Shown: positions 13,973 through 22,620 of the stretch, in pieces
Position numbering within the stretch: the first letter of the stretch is position 1
How the letters are laid out: every line of letters starts with the position of its first letter
Origin: JAGOBX01 sp017999075 [NCBI: Candidatus Babelota bacterium]
Lineage (GTDB): Bacteria; JAGOBX01
NCBI GenBank assembly: GCA_017999075.1
Contig: JAGOBX010000005.1
Location: forward strand, 1 to 24,673
DNA length: 24,673 bases
Direction: 5' to 3'
The notes under the pieces: generated by a model
Told to the model about the DNA's origin: nothing
The model's input: only the letters and a program-made list of their open reading frames with translations
The model's database searches: none
Translations under genes and position numbers: made by a program

Positions 13973-15719
13973 AATATTCAGGAGATATTATATTCCACTC
14001 CATACAAATTTTTAAATTTTCGATTTTCGGAGTATTAGACAATATACGTTTAAAATTCTGTTTTGGTTTTTTAGATGAATCTACAACAAAATCCTCTTTC
14101 TTTTTATCAAGAAAATTTTCCTGCACTTCTATAGCTTTCCAATAATAATTTGTGGCAGCATCAAAATTTCCTGACATATCATACGCAACTCCGATATTGT
14201 TATACAATTGTATAGTTTGAGGTTCATTATAAATGAATTTAGGTACAAGCGGCTGATATACATTAACCGCATTCAAGTAATTGCCGTTCATAACCAGCGC
14301 ATTCCCTAAATTATATGCAATTACCGAAGTATCCACTCCTGGCACAACTATTTTTTCATCAAGCACTTTATTAAAATAAAATACACTTCTGTCATATTCA
14401 CTATTGTAATATAAGGCATACCCAAGATGAAAATTAATTTCAGGATCTATATATCCTAATTTTAATGATTCTTCGAATTCTTTTATAGACTGCGCGTATT
14501 CTTTAAAAACATATAAATAAATTTTACCAATATAATAATGCGTTTCCGCAATATTCGGATTTAAACTTAACGAATGTTCGAGCGTCAACACTGCATTTTT
14601 TATATCTTTTTTTTTATAATACATATAACCGAGATCGGATAATACAAGCGCGTCATCAGGTTTTAACGCAAGATATTTCTTGTAATTCTCCATAATTTTA
14701 TCGATATTAGGATTAGGTTTAAGTTTATATATTCTCGCTAACTGAAGATATAATTCCGCCTGATTTGGATTTGATTCAATACTTTTAAGATAAAACTGTT
14801 CAGCCTTATCAAGCTGATTTTTTGATATATAAATTTGACCAAGAGCTGCGAAAGCTTCAGAATCAAGAGGAGGAGCATTCTTTAAATACTGTAGTTCTAT
14901 ATGTGTCTTAAGCGCTTTGTCAAATTCATTAAGTTTTAAATAAATTCTTCTTAATTTTATGTAGGATGCAGGTTCATCCTGTTTATAATTTTTAGCCATT
15001 TCAAAATATTTGACTGATTCCTGCAAATCGTTTTTTTGCAGACAAATTTCTCCGCGGTTGTATAAACTTTCAGAAGTTATTCCGTTCAATTTATCCATCA
15101 AATCGCAATATTGTTTTGCAGTTTCATACTCACCTTTTGATATATACACTTTAGCATACATATTATATAAAGGAAAATATTGAATATTACTTTTATTTAC
15201 AATTTCTTTAACATTCCCTAAATAAAATAGCGCTTCATTCAATCTATTAAGCTTCCAGCATTCTTTGGCAAAATTTATATAAGTGATTTTAGGGTCTGAT
15301 TTAAACATCAGGGCATAATTCAATGATTTTCCAACTTTATCAGTTTGATTTGTATGAAGGTATTCTATAGATTTTTTAAAAAAATAATTATACATAAGCG
15401 GATTTAATCCGTATATATATCCTATTGTCAGTAGAATTAATGTGGCCAATCCTAAACCGCTTAAAATAATCCAGCGAGGGACCTGCTGTTTTTTTTTCTG
15501 AAGAAGAACAGCTTCTTCAAAAGGTATTACATCTTCAAGAATTTCGTCAGAACCTTCGCCAAGATCGTCTTCAAAGTTGAAATCAGTAAAAATATCATTT
15601 ATCTGACTTTCATCCTGTTCCTTATTATCAGGTTTATTTTTTTCCAGGTCTACGCTCTCAGCCGTTTGCCTTAATAAATCGGTTATATTGGTAAATTCAT
15701 TTTTATTTGGATCAGCCAT
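13938..15719 (-). CDS. Membrane-anchored TPR-repeat protein
   Basis: A 593-residue protein with an acidic cytoplasmic N-terminus (1-78, many Asp/Glu), a basic KKKQQVPRW stop, one TM at about 82-104, and from ~110 to ~560 a long array of TPR units (for example YNRGEICLQKNDLQESVKYFEMA and LSDLGYMYYKKKDIKNAVLTLEHSLSLNPN). Inside-positive charge places the TPRs outside the cytoplasm. It overlaps the next gene (PASTA), so both are probably made together in the same membrane and may interact. No Shine-Dalgarno sequence is visible. No known family beyond TPR. Confidence 0.85.
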   Translation of the reverse strand: MADPNKNEFTNITDLLRQTAESVDLEKNKPDNKEQDESQINDIFTDFNFEDDLGEGSDEILEDVIPFEEAVLLQKKKQQVPRWIILSGLGLATLILLTIGYIYGLNPLMYNYFFKKSIEYLHTNQTDKVGKSLNYALMFKSDPKITYINFAKECWKLNRLNEALFYLGNVKEIVNKSNIQYFPLYNMYAKVYISKGEYETAKQYCDLMDKLNGITSESLYNRGEICLQKNDLQESVKYFEMAKNYKQDEPASYIKLRRIYLKLNEFDKALKTHIELQYLKNAPPLDSEAFAALGQIYISKNQLDKAEQFYLKSIESNPNQAELYLQLARIYKLKPNPNIDKIMENYKKYLALKPDDALVLSDLGYMYYKKKDIKNAVLTLEHSLSLNPNIAETHYYIGKIYLYVFKEYAQSIKEFEESLKLGYIDPEINFHLGYALYYNSEYDRSVFYFNKVLDEKIVVPGVDTSVIAYNLGNALVMNGNYLNAVNVYQPLVPKFIYNEPQTIQLYNNIGVAYDMSGNFDAATNYYWKAIEVQENFLDKKKEDFVVDSSKKPKQNFKRILSNTPKIENLKICMEWNIISPEYYVYNSENQNGE

Positions 15720-15739
15720 AATTTTTTATTTACTAAAAA

Positions 15740-16156
15740 TTAAATTTTAAAATTTTTAATAACTTTTATCATAACTCCTGAACCTGAGGGATTGTTTAGA
15801 ATTTTAAAATCGTCAATTTCTTTTAATGCTTCAAGTAAAGTGTAAATCTGCATATTGTTTCTTTCCCGATTAATTAAATTTTTTATATCGGTTGTAGTCA
15901 TTTGAGGATTTATCACATTAACTTCTATAAAAGAACCTTTATCAAAAACTTCAATTTTTCCTAACGAATACTGTATTGCCAATTCATCAATAATTTTTTG
16001 TATGGCCAGTGATGTATAAACTTTTTCAAAAGCGTTTGTCGGTTTCTCTCTAAGGATTTTATCAACAATTTTAAACTGTTTGTTAACGCGTTCTTTAATC
16101 GCTTTTATTCTTTTTGCTTCTTCCTTTTCTTTATTTAATTCTGCCAATAATTTCAT
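15740..16156 (-). CDS. Small uncharacterised protein with coiled-coil N-terminus
   Basis: A protein of 138 residues from the preferred start (MKLLAELNKEKEEAKR). The first ~50 residues are highly charged and helical, likely coiled coil; the rest is mixed alpha/beta and soluble. No family recognised. An upstream ATG at 16210 lies inside the HD gene and lacks a ribosome binding site, whereas AAGGAG (minus strand, 16167-16172) sits 10 nt before the ATG at 16156; that start also avoids overlap with the HD gene. It lies between an HD phosphohydrolase and the membrane TPR gene and is 20 nt upstream of the latter. Confidence 0.7.
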   Translation of the reverse strand: MKLLAELNKEKEEAKRIKAIKERVNKQFKIVDKILREKPTNAFEKVYTSLAIQKIIDELAIQYSLGKIEVFDKGSFIEVNVINPQMTTTDIKNLINRERNNMQIYTLLEALKEIDDFKILNNPSGSGVMIKVIKNFKI

Positions 16157-16184
16157 ATAAATTCTACTCCTTAAAAAATGATTA

Positions 16185-17582
16185 TTAAAAACTTGATTCC
16201 TGTAAATCAAAATCAGATTCTTCGAATAATTGTTTAGAACATAAATAAACTTTGTCAGCCATATTTTTTTCGCTGAATATTCTGAATGAAATAAATTTTA
16301 CAGGGATATTTTTACTCAATTTAATTAATCCGTTTTTATCGACTTTTTTCAGTATAGGATCATACACCGCTACGGCATTTTTTCTTTCTTTTGATGAGAA
16401 CGGATTTTCCGGACGCACATCAAGAATCGGGGTGTCAACTCTTATTTCAGCCGATTCCTTTAAATTTTCCATTACCATATTAGTAATTTTATCTTTTTCC
16501 GGAAGTTTAAAAAATATATTGTCTATTGTTAATGCATTAATATCTTTCTGATATGCTATTTTCCAATACAGTTCCCTGTTTAATAATTTCGACCATGTTT
16601 CGCCAAGAATTTTCTTTTTCTCATCCTTTTCATTTTTCCATTTAGGTATTACAGAGTGAAGATAAAAATCGTCTATATCATAAAAACGTTCAATATTATC
16701 CAAAGGATTGCAAATTTCAATTATATCAAGGCATTCTCCGAGTATATCTGAAAAAGATATGTCTATCGAACGGACGGTTTTATGGTAATAAACATTTTCA
16801 TACATAAATAATCTGGATATTAAAAAAGCTTTTAAAGCCGAAGCTGAACTTTTGTGCAGCATAAGTCCGTCTTCAAAAACAGAAGTTGTTTCTATTAATC
16901 TGTCTATATCAAGAAGTCCGTATTCTCTTACTCCGCAGAAATACGAATCTCTTACAAGATAATCGAGTTTATCCACGCTGTATAAACCGTAAATTATTTT
17001 TGAAAAAATTTTTTCCCACAAATTTTTATAAGGTTCAATAGGTTTGATGAAGTTACATATAACAGCAGGATCTATTTCACCGTCAAATTTGCCTTCGGGC
17101 GATCTTTTAATATTTTTAATTATATCAGCAAGTTCTGTTAATATTATTTTTCTTCCAATATCTTCGTGAGTAACTTTAAATTTTTTATAAGTGTGAACCT
17201 GATCAAGTGTATGACCGAAAGGGCCATGGCCTATATCGTGAAGCAGCCCTGCTATACGGCATGTTTCAACGACGTATTCGATATCCGGAATAAATTCCTC
17301 GGGATGAATCTCTTTAAAATGGTAATATAATTTTCTTGCAAATTTTCCAGCTAAATGCATTACGCCTACAGAATGCAAAAATCTGGTATGCATAGCTCCT
17401 GGATATACTAGCCATGCGGTCTGCAGCTGAAAAATTCTTTTTAACCGCTGCATCCATCTGTTATCTATTAAATCTATTTCACCTGTTTCGCAGGTTTTTT
17501 CGCCTACAGTAAATCTTATATAACCGTTTATCGGGTCTCTCATTATATCCGATTTACTTCGGGGATCAATTTTTGAAACCAT
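16185..17582 (-). CDS. HD domain phosphohydrolase, dNTPase/SAMHD1-like (COG1078 type)
   Basis: A 465-residue cytoplasmic metal-dependent phosphohydrolase. The HD ligands are visible: His70 in HTRFLHSVGVMHLA, His115-Asp116 in LLHDIGHGPFGH, and Asp204 in YSVDKLDYLVRDSYF. The opening DPINGYIRF...LIDNRWMQRLKRIFQL is typical of the YwfO/SAMHD1 group, which hydrolyses (d)NTPs to (deoxy)nucleosides and triphosphate. Length is normal for the family. It is the first gene of the minus-strand run and faces tyrS across a 480-nt divergent region. No strong ribosome binding site. Together with a P-loop kinase in the same operon it hints at a nucleotide-linked function, but substrate use is not provable here. 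Confidence 0.9.
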   Translation of the reverse strand: MVSKIDPRSKSDIMRDPINGYIRFTVGEKTCETGEIDLIDNRWMQRLKRIFQLQTAWLVYPGAMHTRFLHSVGVMHLAGKFARKLYYHFKEIHPEEFIPDIEYVVETCRIAGLLHDIGHGPFGHTLDQVHTYKKFKVTHEDIGRKIILTELADIIKNIKRSPEGKFDGEIDPAVICNFIKPIEPYKNLWEKIFSKIIYGLYSVDKLDYLVRDSYFCGVREYGLLDIDRLIETTSVFEDGLMLHKSSASALKAFLISRLFMYENVYYHKTVRSIDISFSDILGECLDIIEICNPLDNIERFYDIDDFYLHSVIPKWKNEKDEKKKILGETWSKLLNRELYWKIAYQKDINALTIDNIFFKLPEKDKITNMVMENLKESAEIRVDTPILDVRPENPFSSKERKNAVAVYDPILKKVDKNGLIKLSKNIPVKFISFRIFSEKNMADKVYLCSKQLFEESDFDLQESSF

Positions 17583-17701
17583 ATTTAATTTCTCAATATT
17601 TTTTTTAGTTAAATAAACAGAACATACCCTAAAATATTACATTAAGATTGAATTTTTTCAGCAAACTACGTTTAATATTATAAGGCAATTATGATTTTTA
17701 A

Positions 17702-17740
17702 CAGTTTTCGTCAATTTTATCTATTGATTTCAGAAAACTG
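17702..17740. other. Hairpin with two stacked perfect stems
   Basis: CAGTTTTC (17702-17709) pairs with GAAAACTG (17733-17740). Inside it, TCAAT (17711-17715) pairs with ATTGA (17723-17727). No gene overlaps. Confidence 0.5.
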
Positions 17741-17792
17741 CATTAATCAAAAAAAAACATCTGGTTGCTGTTCAATAAGTTGAAAAAGTAAT

Positions 17793-17938
17793 TCAAACCT
17801 CTGGTTTGAGAAAAATTATCCACTCGATAATAAACAATTTAATAAATGCAGAACATTGATCTGCATCAGATAAATCAACTTATCATACAGCCCATTACAT
17901 TTTTTGAGCCTAATCCTCTAAATTATACCATATTAGGC
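17793..17938. other. Three further inverted repeats in the HD/tyrS divergent region
   Basis: TCAAACC/GGTTTGA (17793-17809, 3-nt loop), ATGCAGA/TCTGCAT (17846-17866) and GCCTAAT/ATTAGGC (17908-17938) are all perfect. With the hairpin at 17702-17740 they give four foldbacks within 240 nt. No open reading frame, tRNA, T-box, RNase P or SRP signature was seen. The block could be an unrecognised structured RNA or a set of protein-binding sites. Confidence 0.45.
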
Positions 17939-17944
17939 ATCTAA

Positions 17945-17973
17945 TTGTCAATGAAAAAAACATATAATATTTT
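17945..17973 (+). promoter_or_regulatory. Candidate promoter for tyrS
   Basis: TTGTCA (17945-17950), 17-nt spacer, TATTTT (17968-17973). An 18-bp repeat TGAAAAAAACATATAATA occurs at 17952-17969 and 17988-18005 (36 bp apart), overlapping the spacer and -10, and may hold a second start site. The predicted leader is about 80 nt. Confidence 0.4.
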
Positions 17974-18062
17974 TAATAAAAAAAACTTGAAAAAAACATA
18001 TAATAATATATCTTGTTGTAATAATATTTTAAAATTTTTTTTTATTTTAAAAGGCATAAAAT

Positions 18063-19265
18063 ATGGATTCTAATACACTTGATTTATTATTTAGAGGAAC
18101 TGAAGAAGTTATTCCGAAAGACGTTTTTTTAAAACGGCTCGAAAAAAATGAAATTTTGAAAATAAAATTCGGCGCAGATCCTACTGCTCCGGATCTGCAT
18201 CTTGGTCATACAGTAGTCTTGAGGAAGCTGAGAACATTTCAGAAATTAGGTCATAAAATACAATTAATTATCGGGGATTTTACTGCACAGCTCGGAGACC
18301 CCTCAGGAAGATCAGTCACAAGACCTCCGCTGTCAAAAGAAGATGTTATGAAAAATGCGCAAACATATAAAGAACAGGTATTCAAAATTCTTGATCCTGA
18401 CAAAATTGAAAATATTTATTACAATAGCGAATGGCTTGAAAATATGAAATTCAATGATGTCATCAAACTTTGTTCCAAATATACGGTAGCGAGGATGCTT
18501 GAACGTGATGATTTTTTTAAGAGATATTCCGGAAGATTACCTATATGCATACACGAATTTTTATATCCATTAATTCAAGGTTATGATTCGGTAGTATTAA
18601 AATCAGATTTGGAAATCGGAGGGACAGACCAGAAATTTAACCTTCTTGTTGGAAGAGATTTGCAGGAAGATGCAGGATTGAGGCCTCAGATAATTATGAC
18701 TATGCCGATACTGCCGGGAACTGATGGAATAAAAAAAATGAGCAAGAGTTACGGTAATTATATTGGATTAAACGAATCATCAAAAGACATGTTCGGAAAA
18801 CTTATGTCTATAACCGATGATTTAATGTTCACTTATTTTGAATTATTAACCGAAGTTCCGACTCAGGAATTAAACGAATATAAAATTCAAATTAAACTAA
18901 ATAAACTTAATCCGCGAGATTTGAAAGAAAAACTCGCCAAAATTATTGTTTCTGATTATTTTGGAGAAACTACAGCAGATTATGAAGCAGATGAATTTAA
19001 AAAAGTTTTTTCAAACAGGCAAAATCCTGATGAAGCTCCTGAATTTACAATTCCATTAGACCAGATTTCTGAAGGCCAGTGCGATGCTATGACTATTATG
19101 AGATATACGGGAGCATTTCCTTCTAATGGAGAAATTAAAAGACTTATAAAACAAGGCGGACTAAAAATTAATGACATAAAAGTCAATGATATATTTGATA
19201 AATTTGATATATTTCCAGGGATGATCATCAAAGCAGGAAAATTTAAATTTTTTAAATTAAAATAA
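18063..19265 (+). CDS. tyrS: Tyrosyl-tRNA synthetase
   Basis: Class I aminoacyl-tRNA synthetase (400 residues) that charges tRNA-Tyr. The HIGH-type motif HLGH is at 46-49 within [14 protein letters not shown], and KMSKS at 225-229. The block [18 protein letters not shown] and the tyrosine-pocket segment YPLIQGYDS are normal. The C-terminal ~55 residues ([17 protein letters not shown]) form the S4 RNA-binding domain. The [14 protein letters not shown] form is that of the TyrZ-like branch rather than E. coli TyrS. No T-box leader was found upstream. It starts a plus-strand gene series, 19 nt before the acetolactate decarboxylase gene. Confidence 0.97.
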   Translation: MDSNTLDLLFRGTEEVIPKDVFLKRLEKNEILKIKFGADPTAPDLHLGHTVVLRKLRTFQKLGHKIQLIIGDFTAQLGDPSGRSVTRPPLSKEDVMKNAQTYKEQVFKILDPDKIENIYYNSEWLENMKFNDVIKLCSKYTVARMLERDDFFKRYSGRLPICIHEFLYPLIQGYDSVVLKSDLEIGGTDQKFNLLVGRDLQEDAGLRPQIIMTMPILPGTDGIKKMSKSYGNYIGLNESSKDMFGKLMSITDDLMFTYFELLTEVPTQELNEYKIQIKLNKLNPRDLKEKLAKIIVSDYFGETTADYEADEFKKVFSNRQNPDEAPEFTIPLDQISEGQCDAMTIMRYTGAFPSNGEIKRLIKQGGLKINDIKVNDIFDKFDIFPGMIIKAGKFKFFKLK

Positions 19266-19284
19266 AAGTATTAGGAGCAGTTTT

Positions 19285-20049
19285 ATGAAAAAAAATTTTT
19301 TATTTATAATAAGTTTTTATTTATTACTGACCGCTGCAACATGCAGCGCTGATGTTCTCTGTCAGATTTCAACTATTTATACTTTGCTGCAAGGAGAATA
19401 CGACGGACTTATAGAAATACGTGAATTATTGAAAAACGGGAACACTGGAATAGGAACTTTCCATAAACTCGACGGAGAAATGATTATGCTTGATGGAATA
19501 GTTTATCAGGTTAAATACAATGGATACGCAGTAATTCCTGACAGCAACATTACAACTCCTCTTGCGGTTACAACAAATTTTAATTCTGACAAAAAAATTG
19601 ATATAGCAAATAAAACGGATTTTAACGGACTTTCGGCATTAATAACAAAAAATCTTCCGAGCAGCAATATTTTTTATATGACAAAAATTACTGGAAATTT
19701 TGAATATATAAAAACACGCAGTGTGCCGGAACAGGATAAACCTTATCGCCCATTGACTGAAGTTGTAAAAGAACAATCTGTTTATGAATTCAGAAATTTA
19801 AAAGGAACAATAGTGGCAGTTTATTTCCCCGAATATATGAAAGAAATCAATATGTCAGGATTTCATTATCATTTTATTGATGAATCACGTTCAAAAGGCG
19901 GACATGTTCTTGATTTTGTCATAACTTCAGGAAAAATTGAAATAGATTATATAACAAATTTCAAAATGATTCTTCCTACTACAAATTCTTTTTTTAAACT
20001 TAATCTTAAAACAGGGAATCAAAAAGAACTTCATCAGGTCGAACGCTGA
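19285..20049 (+). CDS. Acetolactate decarboxylase with signal peptide
   Basis: A 254-residue Zn enzyme that converts (S)-2-acetolactate to (R)-acetoin and CO2. Zn ligands His194, His196 and His207 lie in GFHYHFIDESRSKGGHVLDF; Glu65 in FHKLDGEM, Arg145 in KTRSVP and Glu253 near the end are the other active-site residues, and these positions coincide with my recollection of the Bacillus brevis enzyme numbering. The N-terminus MKKNFLFIISFYLLLTAATCSA is a signal peptide, so the enzyme is probably periplasmic or secreted. AGGAG lies 8 nt before the ATG. No acetolactate synthase or acetoin reductase gene is in the window; the gene sits between tyrS and rsmI, so it is not in a bud/als operon here. 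Confidence 0.93.
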   Translation: MKKNFLFIISFYLLLTAATCSADVLCQISTIYTLLQGEYDGLIEIRELLKNGNTGIGTFHKLDGEMIMLDGIVYQVKYNGYAVIPDSNITTPLAVTTNFNSDKKIDIANKTDFNGLSALITKNLPSSNIFYMTKITGNFEYIKTRSVPEQDKPYRPLTEVVKEQSVYEFRNLKGTIVAVYFPEYMKEINMSGFHYHFIDESRSKGGHVLDFVITSGKIEIDYITNFKMILPTTNSFFKLNLKTGNQKELHQVER

Positions 20050-20162
20050 TTTTATTAATGTTGAAAATCAAAACAAAAAAAAATACTGAATTCAGCAAAT
20101 TGTTATATATGTCAGAAAATAACATAAACAAAAGTTTTGTTTTTTCCAGGAATAATTTCTAA

Positions 20163-21059
20163 ATGTCTATTATTCAAAATCAGGATTTCAAACCAAGTCA
20201 AAATGAATTTTATATTGTTTCCACTCCAATTGGAAACTTGGAAGACATTACATTGAGGGCTCTAAAGATACTTAAGGAAACAGACATAATTCTATGCGAA
20301 GACACAAGAAAAACAATTATTCTGCTAAATTATTATAATATAAAAAAAAAATTATCGGTTTATAATGATTTTAATAAATTTAAAGTTATTCCGGAAATAA
20401 TCAATCTTATAAGACAGGGAAATAAAATATGTCTTGTATCAGATGCTGGAACTCCGGCAATATCAGATCCTGGTTTTCATTTAATAAAAGAATTAATATC
20501 AAACGGAATACAAATAATACCTATACCAGGGGCAAACGCAGCAATTTCCGCTTTATCAGCTTCAGGAATGCCGACTGACAATTTTATGTTTTTAGGATTT
20601 TTACCTAATAACCTTGAAAAAATTAAAAAAAAAATAAATTATTTGAAAAACATAAAAACCACTTTTGTTATTTATGAATCACCAAAACGTGTAAATAAAA
20701 CACTTCAAATTTTATATGATTCGCTTGGTTCAAAACAGATAGTCATTTGTCGGGAACTAACAAAAATATTCGAAGAATTCATAAGAGCAAACATAGAGGA
20801 ACTGCTGTCTCAAAAAAAAGAATACAAGGGAGAAATTGTAATTATAATAGATAATAGAACTGATAAAACATCAAATAATAATCAATCGTCATCCTATGAA
20901 ATATCGGATAATTTTGATGAAATTTTTATTGACCAAAAAATCATTGAATTATATAATAATTTAACAGAGTATGGCTTAAACAAAAATGATATTTTACGTT
21001 TAATTTCAAAATCATTTGAAATAAGCAAAAACAGGCTTTATGATTATTTCAAAAAATAA
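20163..21059 (+). CDS. rsmI: 16S rRNA (cytidine1402-2'-O)-methyltransferase
   Basis: A 298-residue SAM-dependent tetrapyrrole-methylase-fold enzyme that 2'-O-methylates C1402 in the decoding centre of 16S rRNA. Family blocks: STPIGNLEDITLRAL (19-33), CEDTRKT, LVSDAGTPAISDPGF and VIYESPKR. Full length, including the helical C-terminal region. A weak AGGA lies 13 nt before the ATG. An upstream in-frame stretch (20058-20162) ends in TAA immediately before this ATG, so the start cannot be moved up. The stop is 1 nt before the phosphatase start. Confidence 0.96.
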   Translation: MSIIQNQDFKPSQNEFYIVSTPIGNLEDITLRALKILKETDIILCEDTRKTIILLNYYNIKKKLSVYNDFNKFKVIPEIINLIRQGNKICLVSDAGTPAISDPGFHLIKELISNGIQIIPIPGANAAISALSASGMPTDNFMFLGFLPNNLEKIKKKINYLKNIKTTFVIYESPKRVNKTLQILYDSLGSKQIVICRELTKIFEEFIRANIEELLSQKKEYKGEIVIIIDNRTDKTSNNNQSSSYEISDNFDEIFIDQKIIELYNNLTEYGLNKNDILRLISKSFEISKNRLYDYFKK

Positions 21060-21060
21060 A

Positions 21061-21537
21061 ATGAAAAAAATTTTATTTGTATGTTCCGGCAATACATGCC
21101 GCAGCCCAATGGCGGAAAATCTTTTGAAATTTGAATTAAAAAAAAATAATATAACATGTTATTCAGTTTCAAGTGCGGGTTTTTCATGTTTCCCTGGAAT
21201 GAATGCATCGAACCATGCGATTGAAGCTCTATTTGAATTAGGTATTACCGAAATAAAAAATCATAAAACCAAGTATCTATCTCAAGAATTGCTGTATGAT
21301 TATGATTATATTATTTGCATGACATCTTACATAAAAAATAATATTCAGATTAATTATCCTCAATATGCCGGAAAATTATATACGTTAAAAAATTTAACCG
21401 GAAAAATTTCAGATGAAATCAACTCTGATATTTCTGACCCGTTCGGAGGAACTATATCTGAATATACAGATTGCAGAAATGAAATTCATAAATATATTCT
21501 GCAAATTATTGAAGCTATTAAAAAAGGGGAAATTTAA
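21061..21537 (+). CDS. Low-molecular-weight phosphatase, YwlE (protein-arginine phosphatase)-like
   Basis: 158 residues from the preferred start. The P-loop CSGNTCRSPMAE has the nucleophile Cys8 and Arg14 (C-x5-R), and the general-acid Asp lies in SDPFGG near the C-terminus. The loop has Thr (CSGNTCR) where tyrosine phosphatases usually have Ile/Leu; in B. subtilis YwlE the equivalent Thr gives specificity for phospho-arginine, and DPFGG is also YwlE-like. Phospho-Arg specificity is therefore a reasonable inference; arsenate reductase or Tyr phosphatase remain alternatives. A longer frame starts at 21040 inside rsmI, but MKKILFVC at 21061 is the usual family N-terminus. The gene commonly neighbours translation genes. 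Confidence 0.88.
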   Translation: MKKILFVCSGNTCRSPMAENLLKFELKKNNITCYSVSSAGFSCFPGMNASNHAIEALFELGITEIKNHKTKYLSQELLYDYDYIICMTSYIKNNIQINYPQYAGKLYTLKNLTGKISDEINSDISDPFGGTISEYTDCRNEIHKYILQIIEAIKKGEI

Positions 21538-21540
21538 ATT

Positions 21541-22620
21541 ATGAAACATATATTACTTGAAGAAAAACATAAATCTCTTGGAGCAAAATTTATTGAATTC
21601 GGCGGTTGGAACATGCCTGTTCATTACGGAAGTATAATTGATGAACACAATTCTGTAAGAAATAATGCGGGCGTGTTTGACGTATCTCATATGGGGAAAT
21701 TATTTATTTCGGGAAAAGATTCTCAAAAATTTTTATCCGATGTTCTTCCTGCTGATATTAACGGGATTAAAGAAGGAAAAGGAGTTTATACTCAGTTGTT
21801 GAATAATAATGCCGGAATCATCGACGACCTTATAGTTTATAAAATATCTTCCGATAATTATTTTATAATTGTCAATGCAGCAAATATAGAAAAAGATTTT
21901 AAAACATTCAGTTCTATTATTAAAAATTATGATTGCAGTATAAATAATTTGTCTGAAAATTTTTGTATTTTCGCAGTACAGGGAAAAAATGCATGGCAGG
22001 TTGTAGATAAAGTGCTTAATATATCGTCATCAGATATTAGGCGGTTTAATTTTATTGAGATTCAATATAAAGGATCAAGATGTTTTATCTGCAGAACAGG
22101 TTATACCGGTGAAGACGGATTTGAAATAGTTCCTCATAATAATGCGGCGCCTGAAATTTTCAGCAGGATTACAGAAGAAATAAAAAATATCTGCGGAAAA
22201 ATGTGCGGATTAGGGTGCAGGGACACTTTACGACTGGAAGCAGGATATATGCTTCACGGACATGATATTGACGAAACAACAACTCCGGTCGAAGCCGGGC
22301 TTGAATGGTCCATTAAAGGGAAAGGATATATTGCAGAATCTGTAATTCAATCTCAGATTAAAAATGGAGTTCAGAAAAAAATTGCCGGGTTTGTTGTTAA
22401 AGATAAGGGAATTATAAGATCTAATTGCAGTATTATTTCAGAAGGAAAAATCATAGGGAATATTACGAGCGGAAGTTTTTCGCCAACTTTAAACAAATCA
22501 ATTGGAATAGGTTACATTCACCCTGATTATTTTTCTAATGGTAAAAGTATATACGCTGATGTCCGCGGAAAGTTTTTATTAATAGAAAGAGTCAAACTTC
22601 CATTCTTGAAAAAAATATGA
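21541..22620 (+). CDS. gcvT: Aminomethyltransferase, glycine cleavage T-protein
   Basis: A 359-residue T-protein that transfers the methylene group from the aminomethyl-lipoyl H-protein to tetrahydrofolate, releasing ammonia. The opening LGAKFIEFGGWNMPVHYGSI, GVFDVSHMGK, the catalytic-Asp region AGIIDDLIVY (91-100), and RTGYTGEDGFEI with LGCRDTLRLEAGYMLHGHD are all diagnostic. Length is normal. GcvH, GcvPA and GcvPB are not in the window, though they often follow gcvT. The end overlaps the next gene as ATGA (22617-22620), so translation is coupled. Confidence 0.96.
   Translation: MKHILLEEKHKSLGAKFIEFGGWNMPVHYGSIIDEHNSVRNNAGVFDVSHMGKLFISGKDSQKFLSDVLPADINGIKEGKGVYTQLLNNNAGIIDDLIVYKISSDNYFIIVNAANIEKDFKTFSSIIKNYDCSINNLSENFCIFAVQGKNAWQVVDKVLNISSSDIRRFNFIEIQYKGSRCFICRTGYTGEDGFEIVPHNNAAPEIFSRITEEIKNICGKMCGLGCRDTLRLEAGYMLHGHDIDETTTPVEAGLEWSIKGKGYIAESVIQSQIKNGVQKKIAGFVVKDKGIIRSNCSIISEGKIIGNITSGSFSPTLNKSIGIGYIHPDYFSNGKSIYADVRGKFLLIERVKLPFLKKI

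Noticed and set aside
17583-18062. T-box riboswitch for tyrS
   Set aside because: No T-box core (AGGGTGGNACCGCG-like), no AG-bulge/GNTG pattern and no terminator before tyrS.
20058-20162. 34-codon open frame ending directly before rsmI
   Set aside because: No ribosome binding site and composition dominated by Lys/Asn from poly-A. It is simply the in-frame upstream stretch before a stop.
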